A stretch of DNA of 47,000 nucleotides from Glandiceps talaboti (taxonomy: Eukaryota; Hemichordata; Enteropneusta; Spengelidae), in the NCBI RefSeq assembly GCF_964340395.1, contig NC_135561.1:6631518-6678517 (forward strand), written 5' to 3'. Under the pieces are notes generated by a model. That model was not told where the DNA came from. It made no database searches and was given only the letters and a program-made list of their open reading frames with translations. Made by a program: the position numbers and the translations under genes. Shown one piece after another: positions 37,951-42,304 of this stretch. How positions within the stretch are numbered: position 1 is the first letter of the stretch; each line of letters opens with the position of its first letter.

Positions 37951-40755
37951 ATGTATGTATGTATGTATTTATGTATGTATGCACATATATATATATGTGT
38001 GTGTGTATGTGTGTATATATATTTTGTGTGTATGTGTGGATGTGACTGTATGTATGCATATTCATGTGTATGGTTTTTTTTTCAAACAGATTTTATCTGG
38101 TATCACAGCACTATATCAAATTTGGTGTAATAATTCTAATTCAAATTATTGAAGTTTCTTTGGAGGATCACATGAATTAGTATATATAATGTAATACTTT
38201 TTGATGTCACAATATGTCCATAAAGTTCTGTCTCAACACCAAGTTTGCATAATGATATGTTAGTTTATTTAGCAATCGTGATCTTTCACCTATTTATCAC
38301 AAAATCATATCAAAGACTCATCAAAGTTGAAATTACCACTTGGAGATTTGCATGGTTCCAGCCCAATCAGTGTTATTACAGAAGGCAAAGTAAGGGATAG
38401 GAAATTATCGACTGTTATTTGAAACTTGTTGACCCTTTTTAAAAAGATCAGTGACAGTGCAGGCCAGGGAAGATCTTGAAGCACACAGGGAAATGGAAAA
38501 ATATAAGGATAGGATACATGATTTGATGGAAGCTATGGTGAGTACATGTTAGGAACTGATATATGTGATTGAAACTATGTTATGTTATCCATACAGCTGG
38601 GGTTCAGGAGCTGATATATGGGGTCAGGATGATGATGGGAGTGGACGCTGGAAAAGATCTTCTCCATCTGATGGTCTGTTGGAAGTGATTGGTCTCACTG
38701 GTATTGTTCACATGGGACAGATTCAAAGTGGTCTTAGAACTGGAGTACGCCTAGCACAAGGGTCACATGTATGTATATAAAATTTGTAGTACCCCCTCTA
38801 GTGTGATGATGGGATTTACCTTTGTTTTTCATACTGGCAAACTTTAGTCATTTGGTACCCAAGAGAGTTGAAAGCAAATGCTGATCACATATTGTCACAT
38901 CTGTACAATAACGTCGTATATAGCAGATATGATCTTATTGCACTAACTGAAAATATGAGGGAGTGATCCTTAGACAAGATTTTACCAGTCAGCCCACTGA
39001 TGTCAATCTTGTCATAGATGTTGCTTTGTGAAGAATTTAGGCCTAAAGAGACAGCAGGAGTGTATGGTTTGTAAGGAATTGACAAAGTGGAAAGAATAGT
39101 TGTGTTGTTTTAGGTCTGTGCCTTTGGTATTGCAGTAATTATGCAATGACAGCACAGTGGTGGAAATTTATGCACTAAAATGTAAACACTGGCATCATTA
39201 ATTTCACAAAAACACATCTCTTCCCTGAATGGATATTGCCAATCATGATATGTAGGTAGTGAGAGATATCTGCAGTTTTGATTTTACATTTCAAATTGGC
39301 TGAGAGGGCTTGTTACTCTTGTTTGCCATTCCTGTTGTCAACTTTCTGGACTCAGACAGACACTACTATACCCTGAACAAGACCTTTGATGTGGGGGTCA
39401 AAACATCATCAAATACATTTTTACCACAGACTTAAGGACTTGTCAACTTTTTTATCAAACCCAATTTTACTGATCTCAAGTCTATGTCTCCCAATTGGTT
39501 CATCATTGTAGTTGGACTGATTGCTGTTCTCATAACAAGCTAAGAGACCACCCTGTAAAACATCTTAATGACAATTTATGTTTCAGATTCGTATATGGAT
39601 GAACAGTGACATGCCAGTACAGGTAGATGGGGAGCCATGGATGCAACTTGCAGGACAAGTTGTAATAACCAGGTCTGCACTCCAGGTAGGATGACATACG
39701 CACTCTAAACTGTCATGTAATCAAGACTGTTGCCTCAAAATTTCTCCATCTATTGAACGTGATGAGACACTAATGGTATTGTTGAAATGCAGAGTTTATC
39801 GCAAACGATTATAATACTGCTTAATATAAAATGACACCGAAAATATTTTTTTATTTGACTTCTTATCCCATTTCACACCATATGATATGGTATGTTTAGA
39901 ATGCTGTGAATAATACCATTACACAAACATTCCATGCATATATATGAAATATTCAGTTTTGGTAACTTTTTTAGATTTTAGAGTTTGTAGACTAGAGTGT
40001 CATGTAAATAATTCAATGGTTGCTTTTAGTTTCAGGTTTACAGTTCTAGTAATTTGGATCCACTGCTTTCTGAATTCTTAGTGCTTTTCTAGATCTTCTG
40101 AAATTATTTTCATTGCTCTTGATTTGTAAATTCTTTTTTTTGTTATTAAATATTTCTCATCTGATTTCTTCTTCTGTGTAATATGAGGTCTTCTAAACTT
40201 GGCTTTGGTATTTTTCTGATGTTTTTTGCATAAAGGTTGATTGCTTGTCATGTGACAATCAGTAGCCAATGGTATTGCTTCTTGTTTGTGGTCTTGGTAT
40301 AACATGATAACCTAGAGCCAATCACATAGCTCATTATAAACAATGAAGGTTGTCATGTGACATGCCATACCCAATTGCCTAGCTTCTTGCTTAGCCTCCA
40401 TCCAATCCAGTAGCTTCTTTCTTTTCTTTCTATGTTGCTATATTTTTCTGATTTCTTTCCTTCCCCCAATCTCTCCACAGGCAACAATGTTGAAGAAAAC
40501 CAAGATACAACGGCGAAACACAGACCCTCAAATTCATTGCTAACACCTCTCCAACCCCATGTCTTTATCACCTAGGCTACTATGCTGAAGAAATCCAAGT
40601 TGAAGATCAAACGAAGAAACACAGAACCCAGTATCCTCAATGCTACATCGCCTACCGAAGAAAAAAAATCGCCGATTGACGCAGGAGAAACACAAAAAAG
40701 AAACGAAGCACCCCGACTCCAAGCAGTGAAAAGTGAGGAATTGAACAAAGTGTGA
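12746..40755 (+). CDS. DGKQ: Diacylglycerol kinase theta-like gene, 5' end outside window
   Basis: The enzyme phosphorylates diacylglycerol to phosphatidic acid, ending C1-domain signalling. Exons joined by frame-consistent GT/AG sites: 12746-12825, 13808-13910, 14843-14934, 16558-16689, 17545-17677, optional 21768-21995, 23427-23465, 27063-27169, 28225-28297, 29243-29346, 31032-31081, 31373-31463, 31837-31950, 32634-32784, 33438-33473, 34328-34443, 35453-35604, 35932-36080, 36775-36883, 37436-37795, 38597-38768, 39587-39685, then 40481-40543 or 40576-40755. Visible residues (no cassette, long tail): C1-A end 1-17, C1-B about 31-78, C1-C about 98-150, RA-like 195-370, RRM-like 393-473, DAGKc about 480-610, DAGKa about 610-800, basic tail 821-879. 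Three C1 domains plus RA are diagnostic of the theta type; human DGKQ is about 940 residues, so roughly the first 80-90 are missing. Family assignment is very secure; exact isoforms are inferred. Confidence 0.96.
12826..13807. other. Intron between C1-A and C1-B exons
   Basis: This 982-bp AT-rich intron holds no repeat or coding segment that I can recognise. Confidence 0.7.
13808..13910 (+). CDS. DGKQ: DGKQ exon: first half of C1 domain B
   Basis: The acceptor is TTCTGTAG and the phase runs 0 to 1. It encodes [17 protein letters not shown] then CNVC, followed by [12 protein letters not shown]. The spacing H-x12-C-x2-C-x11-C is a C1 finger, continued in the next exon. The donor is GTAATG. A decayed copy of its 5' edge sits at 14735. 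Confidence 0.93.
13960..14304 (+). mobile_element. 5'-truncated CR1/L2-like non-LTR retrotransposon
   Basis: The frame ending at 14185 carries [20 protein letters not shown] then [13 protein letters not shown], the characteristic C-terminus of CR1/L2-type reverse transcriptases (xGxRAFxxAAPxLWNSLPxxI). A short 3' UTR ends in (TGAT)n at 14264-14302, the usual 3' tail of such elements. Only the last part of ORF2 remains; it lies in the intron after the first C1-B exon. The 5' limit is approximate. Confidence 0.8.
14680..14775 (+). pseudogene. Decayed duplicate of the C1-B exon edge (pseudo-exon)
   Basis: TTTTCTGTAG|AAGCCAATAGTACATACCC at 14735 mirrors the true exon edge CTTCTGTAG|GACCCAATAGCACATACTT at 13808, with similar sequence before it (TTTGTTTT.) and weak similarity after (GAATGATACC vs GAACCAGATA). 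It cannot encode the finger: the frame does not reach C-x2-C. Confidence 0.65.
14843..14934 (+). CDS. DGKQ: DGKQ exon: second half of C1 domain B
   Basis: The phase runs 1 to 0 (TTTACAG acceptor, GTAAGT donor). It encodes [18 protein letters not shown], supplying the C-x4-H-x2-C-x7-C end of C1-B, then [13 protein letters not shown] linking to C1-C. It is directly preceded by the pseudo-exon at 14735. Confidence 0.93.
15205..15520 (+). repeat. Dispersed repeat family X, copy 2
   Basis: Colinear with copies at 221 and 25221 (CTAGTCCTATACAAG, ATCATCTCCACCATG, AGTAAACTGAAC, CAGCAGGAGATTTAGCC, GTCCATTTGACTA). It lies in the intron before the C1-C exon. Confidence 0.75.
15537..15905 (-). mobile_element. 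5'-truncated non-LTR retrotransposon, antisense
   Basis: On the minus strand a frame contains [20 protein letters not shown] then PRSIHLINN, typical of the extreme C-terminus of jockey/CR1-like ORF2. Its 3' end reads GACGAATAAAGTT followed by (ATT)n at 15537-15570 (plus-strand ATA repeat), a standard 3' tail. The 5' truncation point is directly beside the first copy of the C1-C acceptor repeat. Confidence 0.8.
15911..16596 (+). repeat. DGKQ: Eight tandem copies of a 3' splice site and exon start
   Basis: The unit holds a pyrimidine-rich stretch, TTCTTAG and the first 39 bases of the C1-C exon. Acceptors lie just before 15947, 16032, 16117, 16202, 16291, 16380, 16469 and 16558: three spacings of 85 and then four of 89 (the longer unit has AATAGTTTAAG instead of AATAAAG). 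Entry at copies 1-7 runs into a stop codon within one repeat unit because 85 and 89 are not multiples of three. The first copy differs slightly (TTTTCTTTGTTCCTAG). Confidence 0.95.
16558..16689 (+). CDS. DGKQ: DGKQ exon: first part of C1 domain C (last of eight acceptor copies)
   Basis: This is a 44-codon phase 0-0 exon encoding [19 protein letters not shown], then CFVC, and on to CVWCGVT. The H-x12-C-x2-C-x14-C-x2-C pattern is the start of C1-C, and HHWREGNLP is nearly identical to vertebrate DGKQ. Its acceptor TTCTTAG and first 39 bases belong to an 85/89-bp tandem repeat. Only this last copy continues into open coding sequence (CCTGCCAATGC) rather than back into the repeat. Confidence 0.9.
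16733..16944. mobile_element. piggyBac-like palindromic MITE
   Basis: TTAACCCTTTCA at the left matches TGAAAGGGTTAA at the right, so the element has CCCTTTCA termini and TTAA target duplications, as in piggyBac-related MITEs. Internally, AGAATATTACTTC-like arms flank 16855, making much of it an imperfect palindrome. Located between the two C1-C exons. Confidence 0.75.
17090..17544 (+). pseudogene. Two decayed tandem copies of the second C1-C exon
   Basis: Copy starts at 17191 (after TTTACAAG) and 17373 (after GTATACAG) resemble the real exon at 17545: CC(C/T)(A/G)TA(C/T)AGGTT, TTGCACC, GTGAAATTTTA(A/G)(G)C and flanking GGAAATTTCC and TGAATG(A/T)AT. Copy 2 reads [10 protein letters not shown] and reaches TGA; the finger His and last Cys are lost. 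Periods are 182 and 172 bp. Confidence 0.8.
17545..17677 (+). CDS. DGKQ: DGKQ exon: end of C1 domain C and linker
   Basis: The phase runs 0 to 1 (CTTACAG acceptor, GTGAGG donor). It encodes [13 protein letters not shown], completing the C-x4-H-x2-C-x7-C half of C1-C, then [19 protein letters not shown] and a Ser/Lys-rich linker. Two degenerate tandem copies lie upstream at 17191 and 17373; both have lost finger ligands. Confidence 0.92.
18016..18492. repeat. 52-bp minisatellite, about nine copies
   Basis: Unit ACCAACTTGTATTTAGTTGT...AATACCCCCTAGGGAGAAAGAGG, with starts at 18075, 18127, 18179 and so on. Edge copies are diverged. In the intron between the C1-C and cassette exons. Confidence 0.95.
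19031..19092. repeat. (CA)n/(CGCA)n microsatellite
   Basis: Dinucleotide CA with CGCA variants, followed by (AAAC)n. Confidence 0.95.
20205..20620. mobile_element. Inverted-repeat element with GAACTCGGCCA units
   Basis: Left arm GAACTCGGCCAGTTGCAACT...AACTCAGCCAGTATG pairs in reverse complement with the right arm (GGCCGAGTTC repeated, CATACTGGCC, near 20525-20595). Possibly a MITE; the boundaries are uncertain. Confidence 0.5.
21768..21995 (+). CDS. DGKQ: DGKQ probable cassette exon, Ser/Thr-rich linker
   Basis: A good acceptor (TTCCACCCAG) opens a frame that joins the previous exon in phase 1 ([20 protein letters not shown], then a run rich in Ser and Thr, then [20 protein letters not shown]). 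The donor AAC|GTAAAT gives 228 nt, phase 1-1, so the exon can be included or skipped without changing frame. A second possible donor, GTTAGT at 22007, would give phase 0 and not fit the next exon. The low-complexity Ser region followed by basic residues resembles a regulatory phosphorylation linker. The exon is inferred from frame and composition; vertebrate DGKQ has no clear match. Confidence 0.7.
22071..22290 (+). repeat. Two-copy tandem repeat, 134 bp
   Basis: ACAAAACTTA(T/G)CTTG at 22071 and 22205, with CAAACTTGGTCACCCCTTTC and CTTGCCCAAATTTG following each. Lies 75 bp beyond the cassette exon. Confidence 0.9.
22693..23010. repeat. Compound (GT)n/(GTAT)n microsatellite block
   Basis: (GT)n at 22693-22735, (GTCT)n, (GTAT)n at about 22797-22860, and (GT)n again at about 22937-23005. 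It produces long Cys/Val open frames that are not genes. Confidence 0.95.
23427..23465 (+). CDS. DGKQ: DGKQ 39-nt acidic exon
   Basis: This short phase 1-1 exon lies between TTTACAG and GTAGGA. It reads (D/H)[12 protein letters not shown] and is strongly acidic. The first residue depends on whether the cassette exon is included (His) or skipped (Asp). It lies in the linker between C1-C and the RA-like region. Confidence 0.8.
23940..24410 (+). repeat. Dispersed repeat family Z with six 68-bp internal repeats
   Basis: Unit CTGAGAATAAGTCAACCGT...TTCTATTTTGACC...CTAGCATGAGGTAAAAT with starts at 24061, 24131, 24199, 24267 and 24335. The flank before it (ACTTCTGCTCGACATGCTTC) is shared with the copy at 34680-34830, so the array is inside a larger dispersed element. 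Confidence 0.9.
25221..25640 (+). repeat. Dispersed repeat family X, copy 3 with ATTAAT microsatellite insert
   Basis: Shares CTAGTTTCCTATACGTG, ATCATCTCCACCGTA, GTAACCAATTACAACTGCCT and TTTAGCCAGATT with the other copies, and is longer because of an (ATTAAT)n expansion at about 25436-25500. Confidence 0.7.
27063..27169 (+). CDS. DGKQ: DGKQ exon: first RA-like region, N-terminal half
   Basis: The phase runs 1 to 0 (TTTTTTCACAG acceptor, GTAATT donor). It encodes [18 protein letters not shown] then [17 protein letters not shown]. It aligns with the LKIFDGDD...VTVSRLAGAEEVLEAAL segment of vertebrate DGKQ and has the beta-strand pattern of an RA (ubiquitin-like) fold. Confidence 0.88.
27297..27605. 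repeat. 31-bp minisatellite, about ten copies
   Basis: Unit GACCAGGAAGTGACATCATA followed by AATCAAAAGTT, with decay at both edges. In the intron between the first two RA-like exons. Confidence 0.93.
28225..28297 (+). CDS. DGKQ: DGKQ exon: first RA-like region, helix
   Basis: The phase runs 0 to 1. It encodes [12 protein letters not shown] then [13 protein letters not shown], matching the EAALRAHHIPEDPG helix of vertebrate DGKQ. The donor is GTGAAT. A perfect DR1 nuclear-receptor motif lies only 14 bases beyond the exon. Confidence 0.88.
28311..28323 (-). promoter_or_regulatory. DR1 nuclear-receptor motif
   Basis: TGACCTTTGACCT, the reverse complement of AGGTCAAAGGTCA, lies 14 bases after the exon ending at 28297. 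It is a perfect DR1. Function is inferred only from the motif. Confidence 0.4.
28377..28610 (+). repeat. Dispersed repeat family Y, second copy
   Basis: Begins AGCGTCGCGTAGCGGCTCAG and ends near GCTTATGGGCTTTGCCTA. It is the inverted partner of the copy at 8945-9170, about 19 kb away, and is more GC-rich than its surroundings. Confidence 0.8.
29243..29346 (+). CDS. DGKQ: DGKQ exon: variable linker between RA-like regions
   Basis: The phase runs 1 to 0 (TTTCCCAG acceptor, GTAAAT donor). It reads [20 protein letters not shown] then [14 protein letters not shown]. It is polar and poorly conserved, corresponding to the Gly/Ser-rich variable segment of vertebrate DGKQ. Confidence 0.85.
29737..30063. 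mobile_element. TTAA-flanked MITE, complete
   Basis: A 327-bp element: TTAA then A(T/G)TGGCCATA-like inverted ends (left ATTGACCATATGGGTGAGG, right CCTCCCTATGGCCACT then TTAA). The arms are about 50 bp and include TATTTTGGATTTTTAATT. No ORF. A half copy is at 7516. Confidence 0.75.
30203..30412 (+). mobile_element. tRNA-derived SINE
   Basis: A pol III A box (TGGTTAGAGTGG, 30221-30232) and B box (GGTTCGAGCCC, 30257-30267) head a body whose 3' part, AAGCGCTTTGAGCAC...CTATCTATAAAATAAA, resembles an L2/CR1 tail, the usual partner for mobilisation. The antisense frame [12 protein letters not shown] is a familiar SINE artefact, not a protein. Confidence 0.85.
31032..31081 (+). CDS. DGKQ: DGKQ 50-nt exon before RA domain
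   Basis: The phase runs 0 to 2 (CTTGCAG acceptor, GTATTT donor). It encodes [16 protein letters not shown], matching the VLKIYPGWL start of the annotated DGKQ RA domain. Confidence 0.86.
31196..31345 (+). repeat. Dispersed repeat family Z, two units
   Basis: Two units with CTGAGAATAGGTCAACC / CTGTGAATAAGTCAACC, TTCTATTTTGA(G/C)CCT and AGCATGAGGTAAA; related to 23940-24410. Confidence 0.85.
31373..31463 (+). CDS. DGKQ: DGKQ exon: RA domain core
   Basis: The phase runs 2 to 0 (CATTTCAG acceptor, GTAAAG donor). It encodes [20 protein letters not shown] then [11 protein letters not shown], the second beta strand and first helix of the Ras-association ubiquitin fold. Confidence 0.9.
31464..31836. 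other. Intron within RA domain
   Basis: AT-rich, with an (ATAT)n run; nothing else recognised. Confidence 0.7.
31837..31950 (+). CDS. DGKQ: DGKQ exon: RA domain C-terminal half
   Basis: A 38-codon phase 0-0 exon encoding [19 protein letters not shown] then [19 protein letters not shown]. The YNLVEV strand is a typical RA-domain beta strand and aligns with FQLVEVAM in vertebrate DGKQ. The donor is GTAAGA. Confidence 0.9.
31951..32633. other. Intron before RRM-like exon
   Basis: Holds the CAGA-type minisatellite; otherwise featureless. Confidence 0.7.
32345..32478. repeat. CAGACTTGTAACAGA minisatellite and (CAGA)n
   Basis: Repeats of GACAGAAATGGACAAACAGA and CAGACTTGTAACAGA ending in (CAGA)n at about 32450-32478, in the intron before the RRM-like exon. 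Confidence 0.9.
32634..32784 (+). CDS. DGKQ: DGKQ exon: linker and start of RRM-like region
   Basis: The phase runs 0 to 1 (TTTGTAG acceptor, GTAAGT donor). A basic stretch, [20 protein letters not shown], is followed by [27 protein letters not shown] resembles the RNP2 strand of an RNA-recognition-motif fold; vertebrate DGKQ has LFVGGLP at the same place. Confidence 0.9.
32785..33437. other. Intron before 36-nt micro-exon
   Basis: No repeat or coding segment recognised. Confidence 0.65.
33438..33473 (+). CDS. DGKQ: DGKQ 36-nt micro-exon
   Basis: This phase 1-1 micro-exon (GTTGTAG acceptor, GTAAGT donor) encodes [12 protein letters not shown]. It joins LLVD on one side and GAAILTF on the other without loss of frame. 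Skipping it would also keep the frame, so an isoform without it is possible. Confidence 0.85.
33880..34195 (-). repeat. Two tRNA-like SINE fragments, antisense
   Basis: On the minus strand, TAGCACAGTTGG (A box-like) precedes GGTCCTGAATCCC (B box-like) in 33885-33965, and TAGCATGGTTGG precedes a similar segment in 34100-34190. Both contain CCACCTAGTGTTTC / CCAACCTAGTGTTC. These look like decayed tRNA-derived repeats, not tRNA genes. Confidence 0.55.
34328..34443 (+). CDS. DGKQ: DGKQ exon: second half of RRM-like region
   Basis: The phase runs 1 to 0 (CATCTAG acceptor, GTAAGT donor). It encodes [20 protein letters not shown] then [26 protein letters not shown] sits where the RNP1 strand of an RRM would be, followed by a helix and two strands. 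Confidence 0.9.
34444..35452. other. Intron before first catalytic exon
   Basis: About 1 kb with one family Z unit; otherwise AT-rich DNA. Confidence 0.7.
34676..34830 (+). repeat. Dispersed repeat family Z, one unit with flank
   Basis: Shares ACTTCTGCTC, CATACATT, TATAGG(T/C)GTG, GAGAATAAGTCAAC, TTCTATTTTGAGCCTCTAG and GCTATTGCAGGTACCAAGAA with the array at 23940-24410. Confidence 0.8.
35453..35604 (+). CDS. DGKQ: DGKQ exon: start of DAGK catalytic domain
   Basis: The phase runs 0 to 2 (GGCCACAG acceptor, GTAAGT donor). It encodes [20 protein letters not shown] then [19 protein letters not shown] and [12 protein letters not shown]. PLLVFVNxKSGG and NPxQVFDL are hallmarks of the lipid kinase fold. 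The donor-containing end is tandemly repeated in the next intron. Confidence 0.96.
35575..35790 (+). repeat. DGKQ: Tandem copies of the catalytic exon's 5' splice site, 48-bp period
   Basis: The exon end CTTGACCAAGGAGGCCCACT...CCAGG|GTAAGTTTTCATG recurs with donors at 35605 (real), 35653 (CCAGA|GTAAGT) and 35701 (CCAGG|GTAATT), a broken one near 35747 (AAGG|CTAAAT), and a last partial CTTGACCAAGAAGGCC at about 35769. Reading past the real donor gives Pro-Gly then TAA, so only the first donor supports the kinase. Confidence 0.92.
35932..36080 (+). CDS. DGKQ: DGKQ exon: DAGK catalytic core with GGDGT
   Basis: The phase runs 2 to 1 (GGCTTACAG acceptor, GTCAGT donor). It encodes [20 protein letters not shown] then [10 protein letters not shown] and [16 protein letters not shown] is the ATP-binding, catalytically essential motif and PLGTGND the second conserved glycine loop, completed in the next exon. 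All key residues are intact, so catalysis is expected. Confidence 0.97.
36081..36774. other. Intron within catalytic domain
   Basis: Contains two copies of a motif resembling the 42.3-42.8 kb array (GTGGAGGGAATTTCC...CTGGAAAGCA and TCACTAGAGGGCGGTATTTA) and a short (CA)n. Confidence 0.6.
36775..36883 (+). CDS. DGKQ: DGKQ exon: DAGK catalytic domain end
   Basis: The phase runs 1 to 2 (TTATCAAG acceptor, GTGTGT donor). It encodes [20 protein letters not shown] then [16 protein letters not shown]. It completes GTGNDLAR, which is conserved in all DGKs. Confidence 0.95.
37071..37322. repeat. (TCTG)n and (CATC)n microsatellites
   Basis: TCTG repeats at about 37071-37135, then CATC/CGTC repeats at 37251-37320, in the intron before the largest exon. 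Confidence 0.95.
37436..37795 (+). CDS. DGKQ: DGKQ largest exon: DAGK accessory domain
   Basis: A 360-nt exon, phase 2-2 (TCTCCCAG acceptor, GTAAGT donor). It encodes [18 protein letters not shown], a Ser/Asn-rich loop, [34 protein letters not shown], and [14 protein letters not shown]. (M/S)NYxGIGIDA and NKGVY are DAGK accessory-domain signatures. The Ser-rich insert ([10 protein letters not shown]) lies where vertebrate DGKQ is also variable. Confidence 0.96.
37867..37982. repeat. (GT)n followed by (GTAT)n microsatellite
   Basis: A long GT run from 37867 to about 37934, then GTAT repeats. Same composite structure as at 22693. Confidence 0.95.
38433..38540 (+). other. Orphan exon-like coiled-coil ORF inside a DGKQ intron
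   Basis: Between TTAAAAAG (38446) and a good donor ATG|GTGAGT (38538) one frame reads [20 protein letters not shown] then [10 protein letters not shown], a charged heptad-like helix with real-protein character. Entry phase 2 fits the upstream DGKQ exon, but exit phase 0 would make the next exon hit TGA within six codons, truncating the accessory domain. It could be a poison/alternative exon, or a fragment of an unrelated gene. Confidence 0.4.
38597..38768 (+). CDS. DGKQ: DGKQ exon: DAGK accessory domain, SWGSGADIW
   Basis: The phase runs 2 to 0 (CCATACAG acceptor, GTATGT donor). It joins LLNIG to [19 protein letters not shown], then [20 protein letters not shown] and [13 protein letters not shown]. 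The match to vertebrate DGKQ (SWGSGADLWGSDSD, DDGLLEVVGVTGVVHMGQ) is close. Confidence 0.96.
38769..39586. other. Intron within accessory domain
   Basis: No repeat or coding segment recognised. Confidence 0.7.
39587..39685 (+). CDS. DGKQ: DGKQ exon: VQVDGEPW segment
   Basis: A 33-codon phase 0-0 exon (TTTCAG acceptor, GTAGGA donor). It encodes [20 protein letters not shown] then [21 protein letters not shown] is near-invariant at the end of DGK accessory domains. Confidence 0.95.
39686..40480. other. Last intron
   Basis: Pyrimidine-rich toward its 3' end (TTTCTTTTCTTTCTATG, then TTTCCTTCCCCC), which suits the exon A acceptor. Two TTGTCATGTGACA blocks occur near 40246 and 40349. Confidence 0.7.
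40481..40543 (+). CDS. DGKQ: DGKQ alternative last exon A (short tail)
   Basis: After a strong acceptor (ATCTCTCCACAG) the frame continues in phase 0 as [20 protein letters not shown] and stops at TAA. It encodes a 20-residue basic tail. It is a diverged duplicate of the start of exon B 95 bases downstream: both begin Ala-Thr-Met-Leu-Lys-Lys and keep a Arg-Arg-Asn-Thr-(D/E)-Pro block. If this acceptor is used, exon B becomes 3' UTR. Confidence 0.8.
   Translation, partial: ATMLKKTKIQRRNTDPQIHC
40576..40755 (+). CDS. DGKQ: DGKQ alternative last exon B (long tail)
   Basis: The acceptor TATCACCTAG opens phase 0: [18 protein letters not shown], then a polar tail of about 40 residues ending EELNKV and TGA. 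The 59-residue tail is comparable to vertebrate DGKQ, which ends with MLRKAKQKPRR plus about 20 residues. The acceptor has a weaker pyrimidine tract than exon A. Confidence 0.82.
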   Translation, partial: ATMLKKSKLKIKRRNTEPSILNATSPTEEKKSPIDAGETQKRNEAPRLQAVKSEELNKV

Positions 40756-41610
40756 AACGTAAACAAGAAGACAAATCGTGGTGCTTTTTGTGCAGCCGTA
40801 ACGGGCGTGTAGGTTGTCTTGATTATTTTAACAATACTAGGAAGTCATTGATATGCAGTAGAGAGATCCAGTCACTATGGAAACATACCAATGATTGGCG
40901 TGAGTGCTATTAGAGGTTGACTTCACTGTCGTAGTGATTTATTCATCTTATATCAAGAATAGGGCAGCTGTAACTAGTTCTTCATCTATTTTGGTCCAAT
41001 TAAAAAGAGGATACTTATTGAATATTGTAAAGGGTAATTTAGACTTACTTTTCCTGTAAATATTTTGTTTAATAATGTCAATTTCACTGTATTTGAATTT
41101 CGATTCACATCTATCACATCCTTCATGTACAAGATACCTAGTAGGGCAAAAGGTTAGATCATAGCTTTTAAAAGGTCAAAGGTCAAATATGAAATGTAGA
41201 GCTGTGAAGAAAATTTAAAAAAACAAACAAACAAAAGAAACTTTTTTCTGTCACACTAGAGGGCAACAGTGTATGTAGAACCGATCATGACCCAAAATAA
41301 AATGATTAAAAAAAGTGACAGTTTCAAATTCTAGGTGTGTTGAAAATTATACATCGACTTGTTGGTTTTACAAATCTCAGCTAGTTTTAGCAGCAGACAA
41401 ACTGTAGCCGCCATACTCTTTATTCTTATCACCCAATTCTTCCTTTGATGTGACATGTACAGATCCTCGAACACTAATATGTATTTAAAGAGTTTATCTA
41501 TAAGAAATATTTATTATAAAGTGCTTTCAGTCATCTTTAGACAAACGTAAAATCATTCAATGTGTTTTAGAATTCTTCTCTCTCTTCTTTGCAATAAATG
41601 ATTAATTAAA
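40756..41610 (+). other. DGKQ: Probable DGKQ 3' UTR
   Basis: Sequence after the exon B stop has no supported ORF. Candidate poly(A) signals AATAAA occur at 41296-41301 and 41593-41598, with another at 44865. The UTR end is a guess from these signals. A perfect DR1 motif lies at 41173. Confidence 0.45.
41173..41185 (+). promoter_or_regulatory. DR1 nuclear-receptor motif
   Basis: AGGTCAAAGGTCA, a perfect direct repeat with one-base spacing, in the probable 3' UTR. Confidence 0.4.
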
Positions 41611-42304
41611 AATATCACAAAGTGGAGGACAATGCAAAAGACAGCCATATTGATAATACACCTATTGCTAAGTGGTCCCATTACATTCACCACCTAGCTA
41701 AATTGACATTTATTTATTTCCTGTACCATTGTGTATAAACAGTTGTTCACAGGTAATGATTTGTTCAAGGCTGTTCCAGTTTTAATTTTCTCTTTTTTCT
41801 GCTGGCTAGAGGCTTACTTACACATTTGTCATTTTCAGAAAATGCGTTATTTTATGATATATGTGCCATTCCGTAAGAGTTTTTCATTTTAAAAGAAAGG
41901 AATATGGTTGTAGATTTTGGATCCACCTCACCCCCTGAAAATGAATGCACTATCCCAAAAGTTAACTTATTATAATAGCTTTTAGAATTGCTGATTGTAT
42001 GGGAGGGGGTGTTTTAAGCTTATGATGAAATGTCATTTAGGGCAAAGAATGCATTGCTGTATTGTAGCGTGTAGTTAGGTTTCACTGTGTGACAGGGGTT
42101 CCACAGGAGGCACTTTTTACGAAATAGGAGAATTAGACTCCGTCATCTGAAACAACCGATTCCAGTTGAAGGCATTCTAGTCTTGAAATTTAATCATTCA
42201 AATATGAGAGCAACTGAATTGTACGATTTCCTTCAAATTACAAAAAGTAACAAAACAAAACAAAACTGGCCATATGGAGATATACTGAGTCACGCAACTA
42301 ATTT

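Noticed and set aside
37834-38152. Cys/Val-rich open frames after the largest exon
   Set aside because: Translation of a GT/GTAT microsatellite within an intron.
40078-40305. Minus-strand Lys-rich ORF in the last intron
   Set aside because: Antisense of the pyrimidine-rich region before the terminal exons; no recognisable domain.
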